A stretch of DNA of 64,000 bases from G965197555 sp965197555 (lineage in GTDB: Bacteria; Chloroflexota; Dehalococcoidia; Lucifugimonadales; UBA3495). Location: NCBI GenBank assembly GCA_965197555.1, contig OZ240213.1, positions 2,418,001-2,482,000 on the forward strand, in the 5' to 3' direction. This document shows, one piece after another, positions 1 to 8,181 of the stretch. The position numbers were made by a program, and so were the translations under genes. The stretch's first letter is position 1, and the number at the start of each line of letters is the position of its first letter. The notes under the pieces were generated by a model that saw nothing but the letters and a program-made list of their open reading frames with translations, searched no databases and was not told the DNA's origin.

Positions 1-924
1 CTCCCTGCCGCCGCGGACCCGGAAGGACAGCATCCCGCCGAACATGGTCATCTGCCTGCTGGCGATTTCGTGTCCGCTATGACTTGGAAGCCCCGGGTAG
101 AACACCCCAAGTACCTCCGGGTGATCATCAAGAAATGATGCCACCCTGGCGGCGTTTTCCGAGTGGGCCCGCATACGGTAGGGCAGCGTCCGGATTCCCC
201 TGAGTATCAGCCAGCAGTCAAAGGGCGACGGAACGGCGCCTGCGTCCTTTTGTATGGCCCGGATCTCTTGGAACATGGGGCTGTCGGTGGCGCTGACCAC
301 TACTCCCCCGGTCACGTCGCCGTGGCCTCCCAGGTACTTGGTTGTCGAGTAGACCACCATGTCCGCCCCAAGTGCCAGGCAACGCTGCAGGACCGGGGTG
401 GCCCAGGTGTTGTCGCAGACACAGACAATTCCCTTATCCTGGGCCAGTTGCGCCGCCTGGGCTATGTCGGTGATCTTAAGCAGGGGGTTGGACGGAGTCT
501 CCACCAGGAAGAGCTTGGTGGCCGGGGTTACTGCGTCCCTGACGGCATCGATGTCCGTCATGTCTACGAAGGAAGCGCGCAGTCCCCACCTTGCGAGCCG
601 CTCCCGCAGTAGGAGCGCCGTGCCGTGGTAGATGTCCTGCGGGGCGATTACGTGGTCTCCGGTTGCCAGGGACTGGAACACGGCCGCTAGGGCCGCGGCG
701 CCGGATGAAAATCCGGCGGCTACCTCTCCTCCTTCCAGGTCCCTTAAGCGTTCCTCGAGGAGGGTGCGGGTGGGGTTGCCTGAGCGCCCGTAAACGAAGC
801 CCTGCGGATATGTGCCGTCGGACTCGCGCTGGAAAGTCGTCGACATGTGTATCGGGGGAGTGACTGCGCCGGTGGCGGGATCGACGCTTCGACCGCTGTG
901 AACGGCAAGGGTCTCAATTCTCAC
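1..924 (-). CDS. Cystathionine gamma-synthase/lyase family PLP enzyme, partial
   Basis: Fold-type I PLP enzyme of the Cys/Met metabolism family (gamma-synthase, gamma-lyase or beta-lyase). The C-terminus lies beyond the left edge; 308 codons are visible. The GTG start at 922-924 follows a GGAGGGG ribosome site, and the protein begins MRIETLAVHSG, typical of the family. Visible motifs are PIHMSTTFQR near residue 27, YGRSGNPTR near 46, the PLP-lysine segment STTKYLGGHGD near residue 190, and FYPGLPSHSGHE near the cut end. These assign the family securely; the exact substrate (O-acylhomoserine, cystathionine or methionine) cannot be read from them. Confidence 0.9.
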   Translation of the reverse strand, partial: MRIETLAVHSGRSVDPATGAVTPPIHMSTTFQRESDGTYPQGFVYGRSGNPTRTLLEERLRDLEGGEVAAGFSSGAAALAAVFQSLATGDHVIAPQDIYHGTALLLRERLARWGLRASFVDMTDIDAVRDAVTPATKLFLVETPSNPLLKITDIAQAAQLAQDKGIVCVCDNTWATPVLQRCLALGADMVVYSTTKYLGGHGDVTGGVVVSATDSPMFQEIRAIQKDAGAVPSPFDCWLILRGIRTLPYRMRAHSENAARVASFLDDHPEVLGVFYPGLPSHSGHEIASRQMTMFGGMLSFRVRGGRE

Positions 925-1045
925 GGCCCCTCCATCTTGGGAATATATGGCTGGCGGGGTCATTCTAGCCGATGGCTGCGGAAGGGGCCTACTGCACTAC
1001 TACTGATGGGCGGATCCGGTTGCGGGTTGGTCCGGATGTCGGTTG

Positions 1046-1258
1046 CTACCGGGAGCGGGTCCGGAATTCTCTGGGGGTGAGTTGCTCTCCCACAGGATCG
1101 ACAACCAGGTCAAAAATGTCGAGGGCTGTTGCGCCCAGCAGGTATCCATCCTGGGTGTTGAAAATCAAGGGGCAGGGCCATGATTCCCCGTTGATGCTGA
1201 TGCGTCCGGACCTATGGGCATCATTTGGTACGGCGACAGATGGTACGGCGACCGGATG
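1046..1258 (-). pseudogene. Clan AA (retropepsin-like) aspartic protease C-terminal fragment
   Basis: On the minus strand an open stretch encodes LLGATALDIFDLVVDPVG and ends TPREFRTRSR. This resembles the C-terminal part of small bacterial clan AA aspartic proteases, where a G-x-x-AL segment precedes a VVDPV motif. The frame is closed upstream by a stop at about 1259, and no DTG catalytic motif is present in any frame nearby. A short direct duplication (gtcgccgtacca, twice, about 1226-1254) sits at the broken end. I read it as a decayed fragment; the family call rests on one short motif. Confidence 0.4.
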
Positions 1259-1382
1259 GATTCAGGGAGGCGCGGCCCTTGGAAAGTCAGGACCATCTCG
1301 CTTGTGAACACTGCCAGATCGAGCATCGGTTCATATAGGCCGTGCTGCAGGTGCGCCCTGCTTCCCCCTCATGGGTTTGGCC

Positions 1383-2934
1383 TCAGGAGCGGGAGTTGTA
1401 CACCGTGAAGGGTGCGGCGTCCTGCGGCACCGTGCCACTGTAGAACCGTCGCAGATATGGCTCCACCAACCGTGCCAGCTCCCGCCACTCCACTTCCGGG
1501 TCCGACAGGGGCCGGTCCAGTGCGGCCTTGATTTCCTTGAACAGGGCTTCCTTATCCACCTTGGTCAGGCGTCCGTCCCGGAGTACGACTTCACCGTCCA
1601 CCAGCACGGTGTCAACGTCAATGCCCCGTCCACGGTGCACCAGGACGTCCACCACCGGCACCTGCGGATCCAGATACGGTTCTTCAATGTTCCGCAGGTC
1701 CAACAGTAGCATGTCGGCCCGCTTCCCCGGCTCCAGGGTGCCGATCCGGTCTCCGAACCAACTGGCATAGGCCCCGTTGACTGTCGCCATCTCCAGGACC
1801 TGGCAGGACGTGGGAGGCTCCAGGTCTATTCCCGGCACCCGGTGGAGCTTGAGCACCAGCCGCATCTCCTGGAACAGGTCCTTGTCGTCGTTCAGGCCGG
1901 CCTCGTCGCTGCCGATGGCCACCTTGATTCCCGCCGCCAGGATCCGGCCTAAAGGGGCTATTCCGCTCTGCAAACGCAGGTTGGAGCTGGCGTTGTGGCA
2001 GATGTTGGTGCCGGTGGCGGCTATCAACCTCAGGTCTTCCTCAGTGGCCCAGACGCCGTGGCCGCAGGTCACCTCCGGGCCCAGGAAGCCGAGGTCGTGG
2101 AGGTGCTGCAGGGGGGTCTTGCCGTAGGCCGCGTGGCCGTACAGCTTCTGGTAAACCGTTTCCTGCAGGTGGATGTGGATGCCGGTGCTGTAGCGTCCCG
2201 CCAGCTCCTTCGTGGCGGTGAGAAACTCGTCGGAGCAGCGGTGGACGTTGCTGGGGGCCAAGGTGACCCGTACCCGTTCGTACCGGTTGTTGCCGTATTT
2301 CCGGCATATTTCTTCCAGGACAGGCATCACCTCGGCCACGGGCCAGTAACCGGGGGCCATGAAGGACCGGAATCGTTCCGCTAGGTCCGGGGGCATCTGG
2401 GCGGCAAAGTCCGCCTCTCCGCCGCCGGAACCGGCCACTATCGAGTTCTGGTCCGCCACCAAGGGGGCGTAGGAGACCCGCATTCCGGAGGCTTGATAGG
2501 CGCCTACCACCTTGTCGGCGACTTCCAGGCTCACCGGTCCGTACCCCCGCCCGGTCGAGTGTATCGCCTGCACCGTGGTGGTCCCCGTCTCGATCATCTG
2601 GACCGCGCCGTATAGCTGGTCCAGGTAGGGGTCGATCAACCGGGTACCGATGCGGGCCAGGCTCCACATTTCCAGCGGCAGGTCCGGCGCGCCCATCTGG
2701 AAGGGAGTGAGGCCCACGTGGAAGTGGTCGTTTACCAGCCCGGGCATGACAATGTGGTTGCCGGAACCAATGACGTTTGCGTCGGGATGCTGGCTGTTGA
2801 GCTCCCGGTAGTCTCCTACCGCTTCGATTTGCCCGTCCCGCTGCAGCACCGCCCCAATCGGCGACCACCTCTGCCGAATCGCGACCGGTAACCTTGCAGA
2901 CGACGTACTTTCCCCGTACCAGAGACAGTGCCAT
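1383..2934 (-). CDS. Amidohydrolase (ATZ/TRZ, cytosine-deaminase-like), one apparent frameshift
   Basis: Metal-dependent amidohydrolase that would hydrolyse a C-N or C-Cl bond on a heterocyclic or amide substrate. Metal ligands are visible: DHFHVG near residue 70, HIHLQET, CGHGVWA and GSDEAGLND. The C-terminus has the usual GTLEPGKRADMLLLDL. The natural start is the ATG at 2934 behind GGGAGG, giving MALSLVRGKYVVCKV. From there the frame must shift by one base near 2856 (minus strand gattgggg, one base too many) to join the rest, DGAVLQRDGQIEAVG. An uninterrupted frame reaches 3008, but its first 50 residues look unnatural. Corrected length about 516 residues, normal for the family. The substrate is unknown. 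Confidence 0.85.
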
Positions 2935-3126
2935 TGCCGCCTCCCTGAGCGGATGTCCCGCGTCATTCCGGATGAAGCTGGAGTATCCCACAAAACTCGC
3001 ATTACCACTGGACCAGTTTTCGGAGGTCAGGTCAACGGCCCACAGGTGCTAAAATCCCTTCGGAAATTGGCAACCTAGAACTGAATATCGGCCACTGGCT
3101 ATCGGCCGTTGGCCAACGGAGGCGTC

Positions 3127-5127
3127 TTGGCAATTACAGAATTGGAAATCACCAACCGCACCAGTTTCGCGTCCGGCGAGCGCTTCGGCGACGTGGGCGC
3201 GTATGAGCTTCTGGAAGGCACGGCCCACTACGCTGTGGACCCGTCGCACGCCCGGAATCAGGGGATTACGGACCTGGACCTGGCGCCGCGCAATTCCGTC
3301 GGCAGGGTGGAGTTTTCGGCAGACTTAGCCATGATACAGCCGGTGAACATCGACCGGGGCAACCGCCGCATCCTGTTCGACGTGGTGAACCGGGGTCGGA
3401 GGACCGCCCTGACCATGAACAGCGTCCCCATCGCTACCGACGCCACCGCGCCCCTGGAGGCAGGCAACGGCTACCTGATGCGCCGGGGCTACACGGTGGT
3501 CTGGGGAGGCTGGCAGGCCGACGTGCCGCCCACTCCCGGACTCATCGGACTTCATGGGCCGGAAGCCATCGGCCCCCAGGGGCCTCTGACCGGCAAGATT
3601 CTCTGCCAGTTCCAGTGCAACGAACCCACCCAGGTGTTCCTGCTGGCAGACAGGCAGCACCTGCCCAATCCTGCCGCCGACCCCGAAGAGGCGGAGGCCA
3701 GCCTGACGGTGCGAGACCTGCCCAACAGTCCCGCTACACCTGTTGACCGGAGCCAGTGGTCCTTCGTCCGGGTCGAGGATGAGGACGTGGAGCCGCAGCA
3801 CAGCCACATCTACATGCCCTCCGGTTTCGAGCCAGGAAGGATTTACCAGTTGGTCTACACCACAACCGGCAGCCGGATCGTGGGACTGGGGTTCGTCGCG
3901 ATGCGTGATGCGGTCTCCTTCCTGAAATACGCCCCGGCGCCATTTGATGGGAGACGGGGGAACCCCTGCGCTGGGGCTATCGACTACGCCTACGCCATGG
4001 GCCGTTCCCAGAGCGGACGCTTCCTGCGCCAGTACATCCACGTGGGCATCAACGACGACGAAGAGGACCGGGCGGCCCTGGACGGGATCATCCCTCACGT
4101 GGCGGGCGGGATGCGCGGCGAGTTCAACCTGCGCTTCGGGCAACCCTCCAAGGACGTTTGCTACATCATCCCGGAGATGTTCCCCTTCACCGACACTCCA
4201 CAGGCGGACCCGGTGACCGGCGCCCAAGGTTCCCTGCTCGACGTCCTGGAGCGGCGGGGCAAGGTGCCCAAGATCATGTTCACCAACACCTCCGCCGAGT
4301 ACTGGCGTGGAGATGCCGCGCTGATCCACACCGACCTGGAGAGCCTGACCGACGCTGCGGAGTCGCCGTCGGTCCGCCGCTACCACTTCGCCGGTTGCCA
4401 GCACGGCTCCGGTGACTTTCCTCCGTTGGAATTCCGTGCGAGTGACGGGATCAGAGGACAGCTTCCCTTAAACAGCGTGGACTACGCTCCCCTGTTGCGG
4501 GCTGCGCTGGACAACCTGGACCGCTGGGTTACGACGGGCGAAGAGCCTCCCGCCAGCCGACATCCCAGCCTGAACGACGGCACGGCGGTGGAGTCCCATA
4601 CGCTGCTGGAACGGTTTGCCCAACTCCCCAACGTGCGGGTCCCGGCCCAGACCACCAGGGCGATAAGGCTGGACTACGGCCCGGAGTCCCACCTAGGGCG
4701 GACCACCGAGTTGCCCGCCGCTGAGGGAGCGGAGTTCCCGGCCCTAGTGGCCGACCTTGACGAGTCCTTCAACGAGCGGGGCGGCATCCGCCTGCCGGAC
4801 CTGACAGTCCCGGTGGCCACCTACACCGGCTGGAACCTGCGCGACGAGAGCATCGGCAACCCCAACCTCTTTATCGGCATCACCGGCGGCCTTGCCGGAT
4901 GGACCCTCCCTCTGCCCGCTACCGAAGCCGAGCGCGAGTCCGCCGGCGACCCACGAGCATCCATAGAGGAACGCTACGCCAGCCGTGAGGACTACCTGGA
5001 GCAGGTGACCCGCGCCGCGATGGACTTGGTGGCCGAGGGCTACCTTTTGGAGGAAGACGTGGCCGAGGTGGTGAACCTGGCGGGCCGTAAGTACGATTAC
5101 TTTGTGGGAGACGGCGGGCAGTGCTGA
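3127..5127 (+). CDS. Alpha/beta hydrolase domain protein (Abhydrolase_10 type)
   Basis: Large predicted serine hydrolase of about 666 residues. The N-terminus (ITELEITNRTSFASGERFG, then GAYELLEG) matches how Abhydrolase_10 proteins begin. The nucleophile region is AMGRSQSGRFLRQYIH near residue 292, and the likely catalytic histidine lies in HFAGCQHGSGDF near residue 422. I prefer the TTG at 3127, since GGAGG ends four bases before it; another TTG at 3109 would add six residues. There is no obvious signal peptide, so it is probably cytoplasmic. Its substrate is unknown. It diverges from the amidohydrolase across a roughly 190-bp gap that probably holds both promoters. Confidence 0.85.
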   Translation: MAITELEITNRTSFASGERFGDVGAYELLEGTAHYAVDPSHARNQGITDLDLAPRNSVGRVEFSADLAMIQPVNIDRGNRRILFDVVNRGRRTALTMNSVPIATDATAPLEAGNGYLMRRGYTVVWGGWQADVPPTPGLIGLHGPEAIGPQGPLTGKILCQFQCNEPTQVFLLADRQHLPNPAADPEEAEASLTVRDLPNSPATPVDRSQWSFVRVEDEDVEPQHSHIYMPSGFEPGRIYQLVYTTTGSRIVGLGFVAMRDAVSFLKYAPAPFDGRRGNPCAGAIDYAYAMGRSQSGRFLRQYIHVGINDDEEDRAALDGIIPHVAGGMRGEFNLRFGQPSKDVCYIIPEMFPFTDTPQADPVTGAQGSLLDVLERRGKVPKIMFTNTSAEYWRGDAALIHTDLESLTDAAESPSVRRYHFAGCQHGSGDFPPLEFRASDGIRGQLPLNSVDYAPLLRAALDNLDRWVTTGEEPPASRHPSLNDGTAVESHTLLERFAQLPNVRVPAQTTRAIRLDYGPESHLGRTTELPAAEGAEFPALVADLDESFNERGGIRLPDLTVPVATYTGWNLRDESIGNPNLFIGITGGLAGWTLPLPATEAERESAGDPRASIEERYASREDYLEQVTRAAMDLVAEGYLLEEDVAEVVNLAGRKYDYFVGDGGQC

Positions 5128-5139
5128 ATTTGCTCGGGG

Positions 5140-5508
5140 ATTGGGGCAATGCAGGCGTGGCCATTGCCGTCCCTATGCGCCGCAGATCAGATATCGTTCT
5201 CTTACAGAAGGATGCAAAGGTCCCTTCCGCGACGATACGACGGGTTGTCTGCTCCCGGTGATAGGTGTCAGTCCGGTTCCGCTCCCTGGCCCTCAAATAG
5301 ACCGGGTGATAATCGTGAGGCTGAAGTACCGCCGTTTTTGTCTCCCGGGGAGGCAAGTGTCCTTAACGGGGCAGGCCTGACAATCCTTCTGATGCGCCAC
5401 GTAGTGGCAAGTGCGGCTTCGTCGATGAAAAGTGCCATGACGCGGGACCTTGCCCCGAGAGTAAATCACGTGATCACCGTGATAAGCGAAGTCCCCGGTG
5501 GAAACCAT
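5140..5508 (-). pseudogene. IS1182-type transposase remnant, frameshifted
   Basis: Minus-strand fragment of a DDE transposase. The first part reads DHVIYSRGKVPRHGTF, then KDCQACPVKDTCLPGRQKRR, the Cys-rich segment of IS1182-type transposases. The frame then changes near 5320 and continues as HDYHPVYLRARERNRT and REQTTRRIVAEGTFAS, the region before the catalytic-core end. No intact ends are seen. A perfect hairpin (gcgctca, four-base loop, tgagcgc) lies just outside at 5547-5564. It belongs to a different subgroup from the intact element at 24251-25813. Confidence 0.7.
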
Positions 5509-5614
5509 GCTGGACTCTGGCGTGGGATGGATGGGGGCCTATAGGGGCGCTCATGTGTGAGCGCTCTGACAGGGTCGCCTCCGCAGCACTGTGGAGGACT
5601 CGGATGGCAACCGC

Positions 5615-5866
5615 ATCGCGTCATGCGCTATAGTCACGGCGACGGCGAACAGACCTGCTCAGGCCCGTCGATGACTATATGCCGGGCATCCTGCCCAGGG
5701 AGACGGAAGAGATCTGGCTGGACTGCAGTGTCAATGACTCTTGCGCGCTTAGAAGCGTGATGACCTCCCATGCCGACGACGCGACGGAGGCGTACGAAGT
5801 CTCTACCCTCATAGACTCAGCTGCTAACGATGGGCCGGGGGCGATTGGCCCGCATTGTATGACCTC
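5615..5866 (+). pseudogene. SRAP (YedK/HMCES-like) protein, C-terminal remnant
   Basis: The plus strand encodes DDYMPGILPRETEEIWLD, then EAYEVSTLIDSAANDGP, which matches the C-terminal third of SOS-response-associated peptidases that crosslink abasic sites in single-stranded DNA (family pattern: MPVIL, then a W-LD, then a late VN..NDGP segment). An upstream piece AIVTATANRPAQ is in another frame, so there is a frameshift near 5668. The N-terminal catalytic Cys2 region is absent, so the protein cannot function. Confidence 0.65.
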
Positions 5867-5985
5867 CGAAGATGGCGCATTGATAGAGTGGGGCAATCCT
5901 GCTTGGTATTGACCACCCATTTCAAGGGGCATATCCTTGAACAATGGTCAAGATTATGGTCCAAGGCATTGGGGGGGCAACTAAT

Positions 5986-6231
5986 ATGGCTTCAACTAAA
6001 CGCCTGCTCCCAACGGGCGAATGTTGGTGCGGGTGCGGCGCAGAGACGGCAATTGGAGCATTCTTCTTGCCGGGCCACGACAAGGCCGCCGAGTCCGCAG
6101 TTATCTCCGTTGAATATGGGGGTGTTCCCAAGTTCTTGGTGCAACACGGCTACGGACCGAAGGGCAAGAACCCCAAACGTGAAGTGGACAGATGGCGATC
6201 TGAGAGCGAACGCGGGAGTGTTCCTCGGTGA
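5986..6231 (+). CDS. Small Cys-motif protein, unknown function
   Basis: About 81 residues from the ATG at 5986, with a G-rich potential ribosome site (ggggggg) upstream. It reads ECWCGCGAETAIGAFFLPGH, then DKAAESAVISVEYGG and FLVQHGYGPKGKNP. The CxCGC cluster plus a nearby His suggests a small metal-binding knuckle. Short proteins of this layout are familiar from bacterial accessory regions, but I know of no assigned function. It is the first gene of the AT-richer block that also holds the two large genes downstream. Confidence 0.6.
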   Translation: MASTKRLLPTGECWCGCGAETAIGAFFLPGHDKAAESAVISVEYGGVPKFLVQHGYGPKGKNPKREVDRWRSESERGSVPR

Positions 6232-6417
6232 TGACCATACCACGGAGACACACTCTAGCGAGGTCGACACGCCAGCCAACGTGCGACCAGTTGAGGCATT
6301 GGCTAGGATCAATTCGCAGGGGGCATGGTTATTGTGGTGGTACCCCATGCGCTGCACCGTTGGGGACAAACAATAATAAGGATACGGAATCTCATTTCCG
6401 TGCAGAGTTCCCCCGTT

Positions 6418-8181
6418 ATGTTGGATAAGATAAGCTGGCTACACCTCTCAGATTTCCATTTCACAGCTACCGGGGATAGTTTTAGCCAAACTGTTTCATG
6501 TGACGAACTACTAGATGATATCCCTTCCCGGTTGCTAGACGAATATCCCCTTCAATTTGTCCTAGTCACAGGGGACATCGCATTCTCAGGACAGGCCAAC
6601 GAGTACGAACTGGCTTCAACCTTCTTCGTTGACTTGGCTAGCAAGATCGGCTTGAACCTGGACCGCATTTGCATCGTTCCAGGCAATCATGACGTGGCCA
6701 GGGAAACACTGAGCTACGTGCTAGACGGAGTCCGTCTGAGACTTACTAGCCAACAGGCGATAGACGAGTTTCTCGCCAGGGATGCCGAGCGAACTCTCTT
6801 GATGGAAAGACAGTCGGCGTTTCGCGGTTTCCGTGACCAGTTGCTTGCAGATGTCTCCATCTACGAGACGGAGGACGGACTAGCCCGCATAAGGCCATTC
6901 GACTTGGGTGGACTCCGTGTTTGCGTCTTGGAGTTGAACTCTGCTTGGTTGTCAGGCAGCAATGACAGGCCAGGCAACCTCATACTGGGAGAACGGCAAG
7001 TCATCGGTGCCTTAGCCTTGGTAGAGAGACACCGGCCACACCTGACGATCGCCTTGGCCCACCACCCACCAGACTGGCTAGCTGAATTTGACCGAATTCC
7101 CTGCAGCAACAGGCTTTTCTCTCATTTGAATGTGTTTCACAGCGGGCACCTTCATTGGCCGCAGACGGCCGTCGTATTATCACCAGGATCCCAGTGTCTT
7201 CATTCCGCTGCTGGCTCGAGCCACGAAACACGTCATTACAAGAACTCGTACAACTTACTTGAGTATGACCTCGGAAATGCGCAGATTAAGATACGTCACT
7301 TCGAATACCGAATTGATTCCGGCGGTTTTCAGGAGACAACGAGCGTAGAGTACACAGTGCCTTCGCGGCGGGATGTGCCTGCCAGTGCCGCTGAGATCGC
7401 AAATCTCCTCCGTGTCAAAATGGTGACGGCCAAACCATATGCCGGATACATGGCAGCGCTACTGACCGGGAACCTAGACGAAGTGCCAGTCTCGCTGGAT
7501 ACAGGCGAGGCTACCTTCGGTTCCAAGAGCCTCTCGGCCGAACATCAATTTGGAGAGGTTGTAGCTTTCCTGCGAGTCTCAAACATGTTGAAGCTTCAGG
7601 ATGAGGGAATGTTAAGCCAAATGATCTTGGACCATGCGGCTACTATTACGGGATTCGCAGAACTTCTGTCCCGGATGTCATCATCAGATCCCCAGTTCGC
7701 CGAATTGCTCGCAAACCGTGAGGCTCAGGCGCAAACGATCGCAGGGATGAGTTACTGTGATGGTCCGACTTATCAAGAACGGTATCTAGAACAATTGGCC
7801 GCCGACGGTGCCTTAGAGGAGATCATTGACACGGCTACTCGGTACTCCGAGTCTTTCGATCAAGCGGTTAGCATTCCGGCGAGAAGATACCTCGCAGGTG
7901 GGCTTCTGCGGTCTGGGGACCAGGAAAGCAGACGACAAGGACAAACGCTCGCTTTCCAGAATATTGAGGAGCCTTGGTCCGATGCTGGTGATCATTGTCT
8001 GGCTGGGGCGGCCGCCGAATCGTTTGGCGAAGATGAAGCTGCAGAGCACATCGCGCTTAGAGCTTTAGACAGCTGGCCCAAGGATGAGCAAGTCCGCAAC
8101 TACTGCCGGTCGCTGGCTATGCGAACAGGCAGTAACAGACTGAGACTTCGGCTAGACGAAACAAAGGTGGACGGCCAATGA
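6418..8181 (+). CDS. Metallophosphoesterase with C-terminal helical region
   Basis: Calcineurin-like phosphoesterase, about 587 residues. The five metal-binding signatures are in order: SDFHF (near 11), GDIAFSG (51), GNHD (88), AHHPP (214) and HSGHLH (240). These support a two-metal phosphodiesterase or phosphatase acting on nucleotides, nucleic acid or protein. Residues about 340-587 are helical without a recognised family and may bind a partner. I use the ATG at 6418 because MLDKISWLHLSD fits the family; a GTG at 6400 is in frame. Its last four bases overlap the next start (ATGA), so the two are translationally coupled. Codons are much richer in A/T at third positions than in flanking genes, suggesting recent transfer. 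Confidence 0.88.
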   Translation: MLDKISWLHLSDFHFTATGDSFSQTVSCDELLDDIPSRLLDEYPLQFVLVTGDIAFSGQANEYELASTFFVDLASKIGLNLDRICIVPGNHDVARETLSYVLDGVRLRLTSQQAIDEFLARDAERTLLMERQSAFRGFRDQLLADVSIYETEDGLARIRPFDLGGLRVCVLELNSAWLSGSNDRPGNLILGERQVIGALALVERHRPHLTIALAHHPPDWLAEFDRIPCSNRLFSHLNVFHSGHLHWPQTAVVLSPGSQCLHSAAGSSHETRHYKNSYNLLEYDLGNAQIKIRHFEYRIDSGGFQETTSVEYTVPSRRDVPASAAEIANLLRVKMVTAKPYAGYMAALLTGNLDEVPVSLDTGEATFGSKSLSAEHQFGEVVAFLRVSNMLKLQDEGMLSQMILDHAATITGFAELLSRMSSSDPQFAELLANREAQAQTIAGMSYCDGPTYQERYLEQLAADGALEEIIDTATRYSESFDQAVSIPARRYLAGGLLRSGDQESRRQGQTLAFQNIEEPWSDAGDHCLAGAAAESFGEDEAAEHIALRALDSWPKDEQVRNYCRSLAMRTGSNRLRLRLDETKVDGQ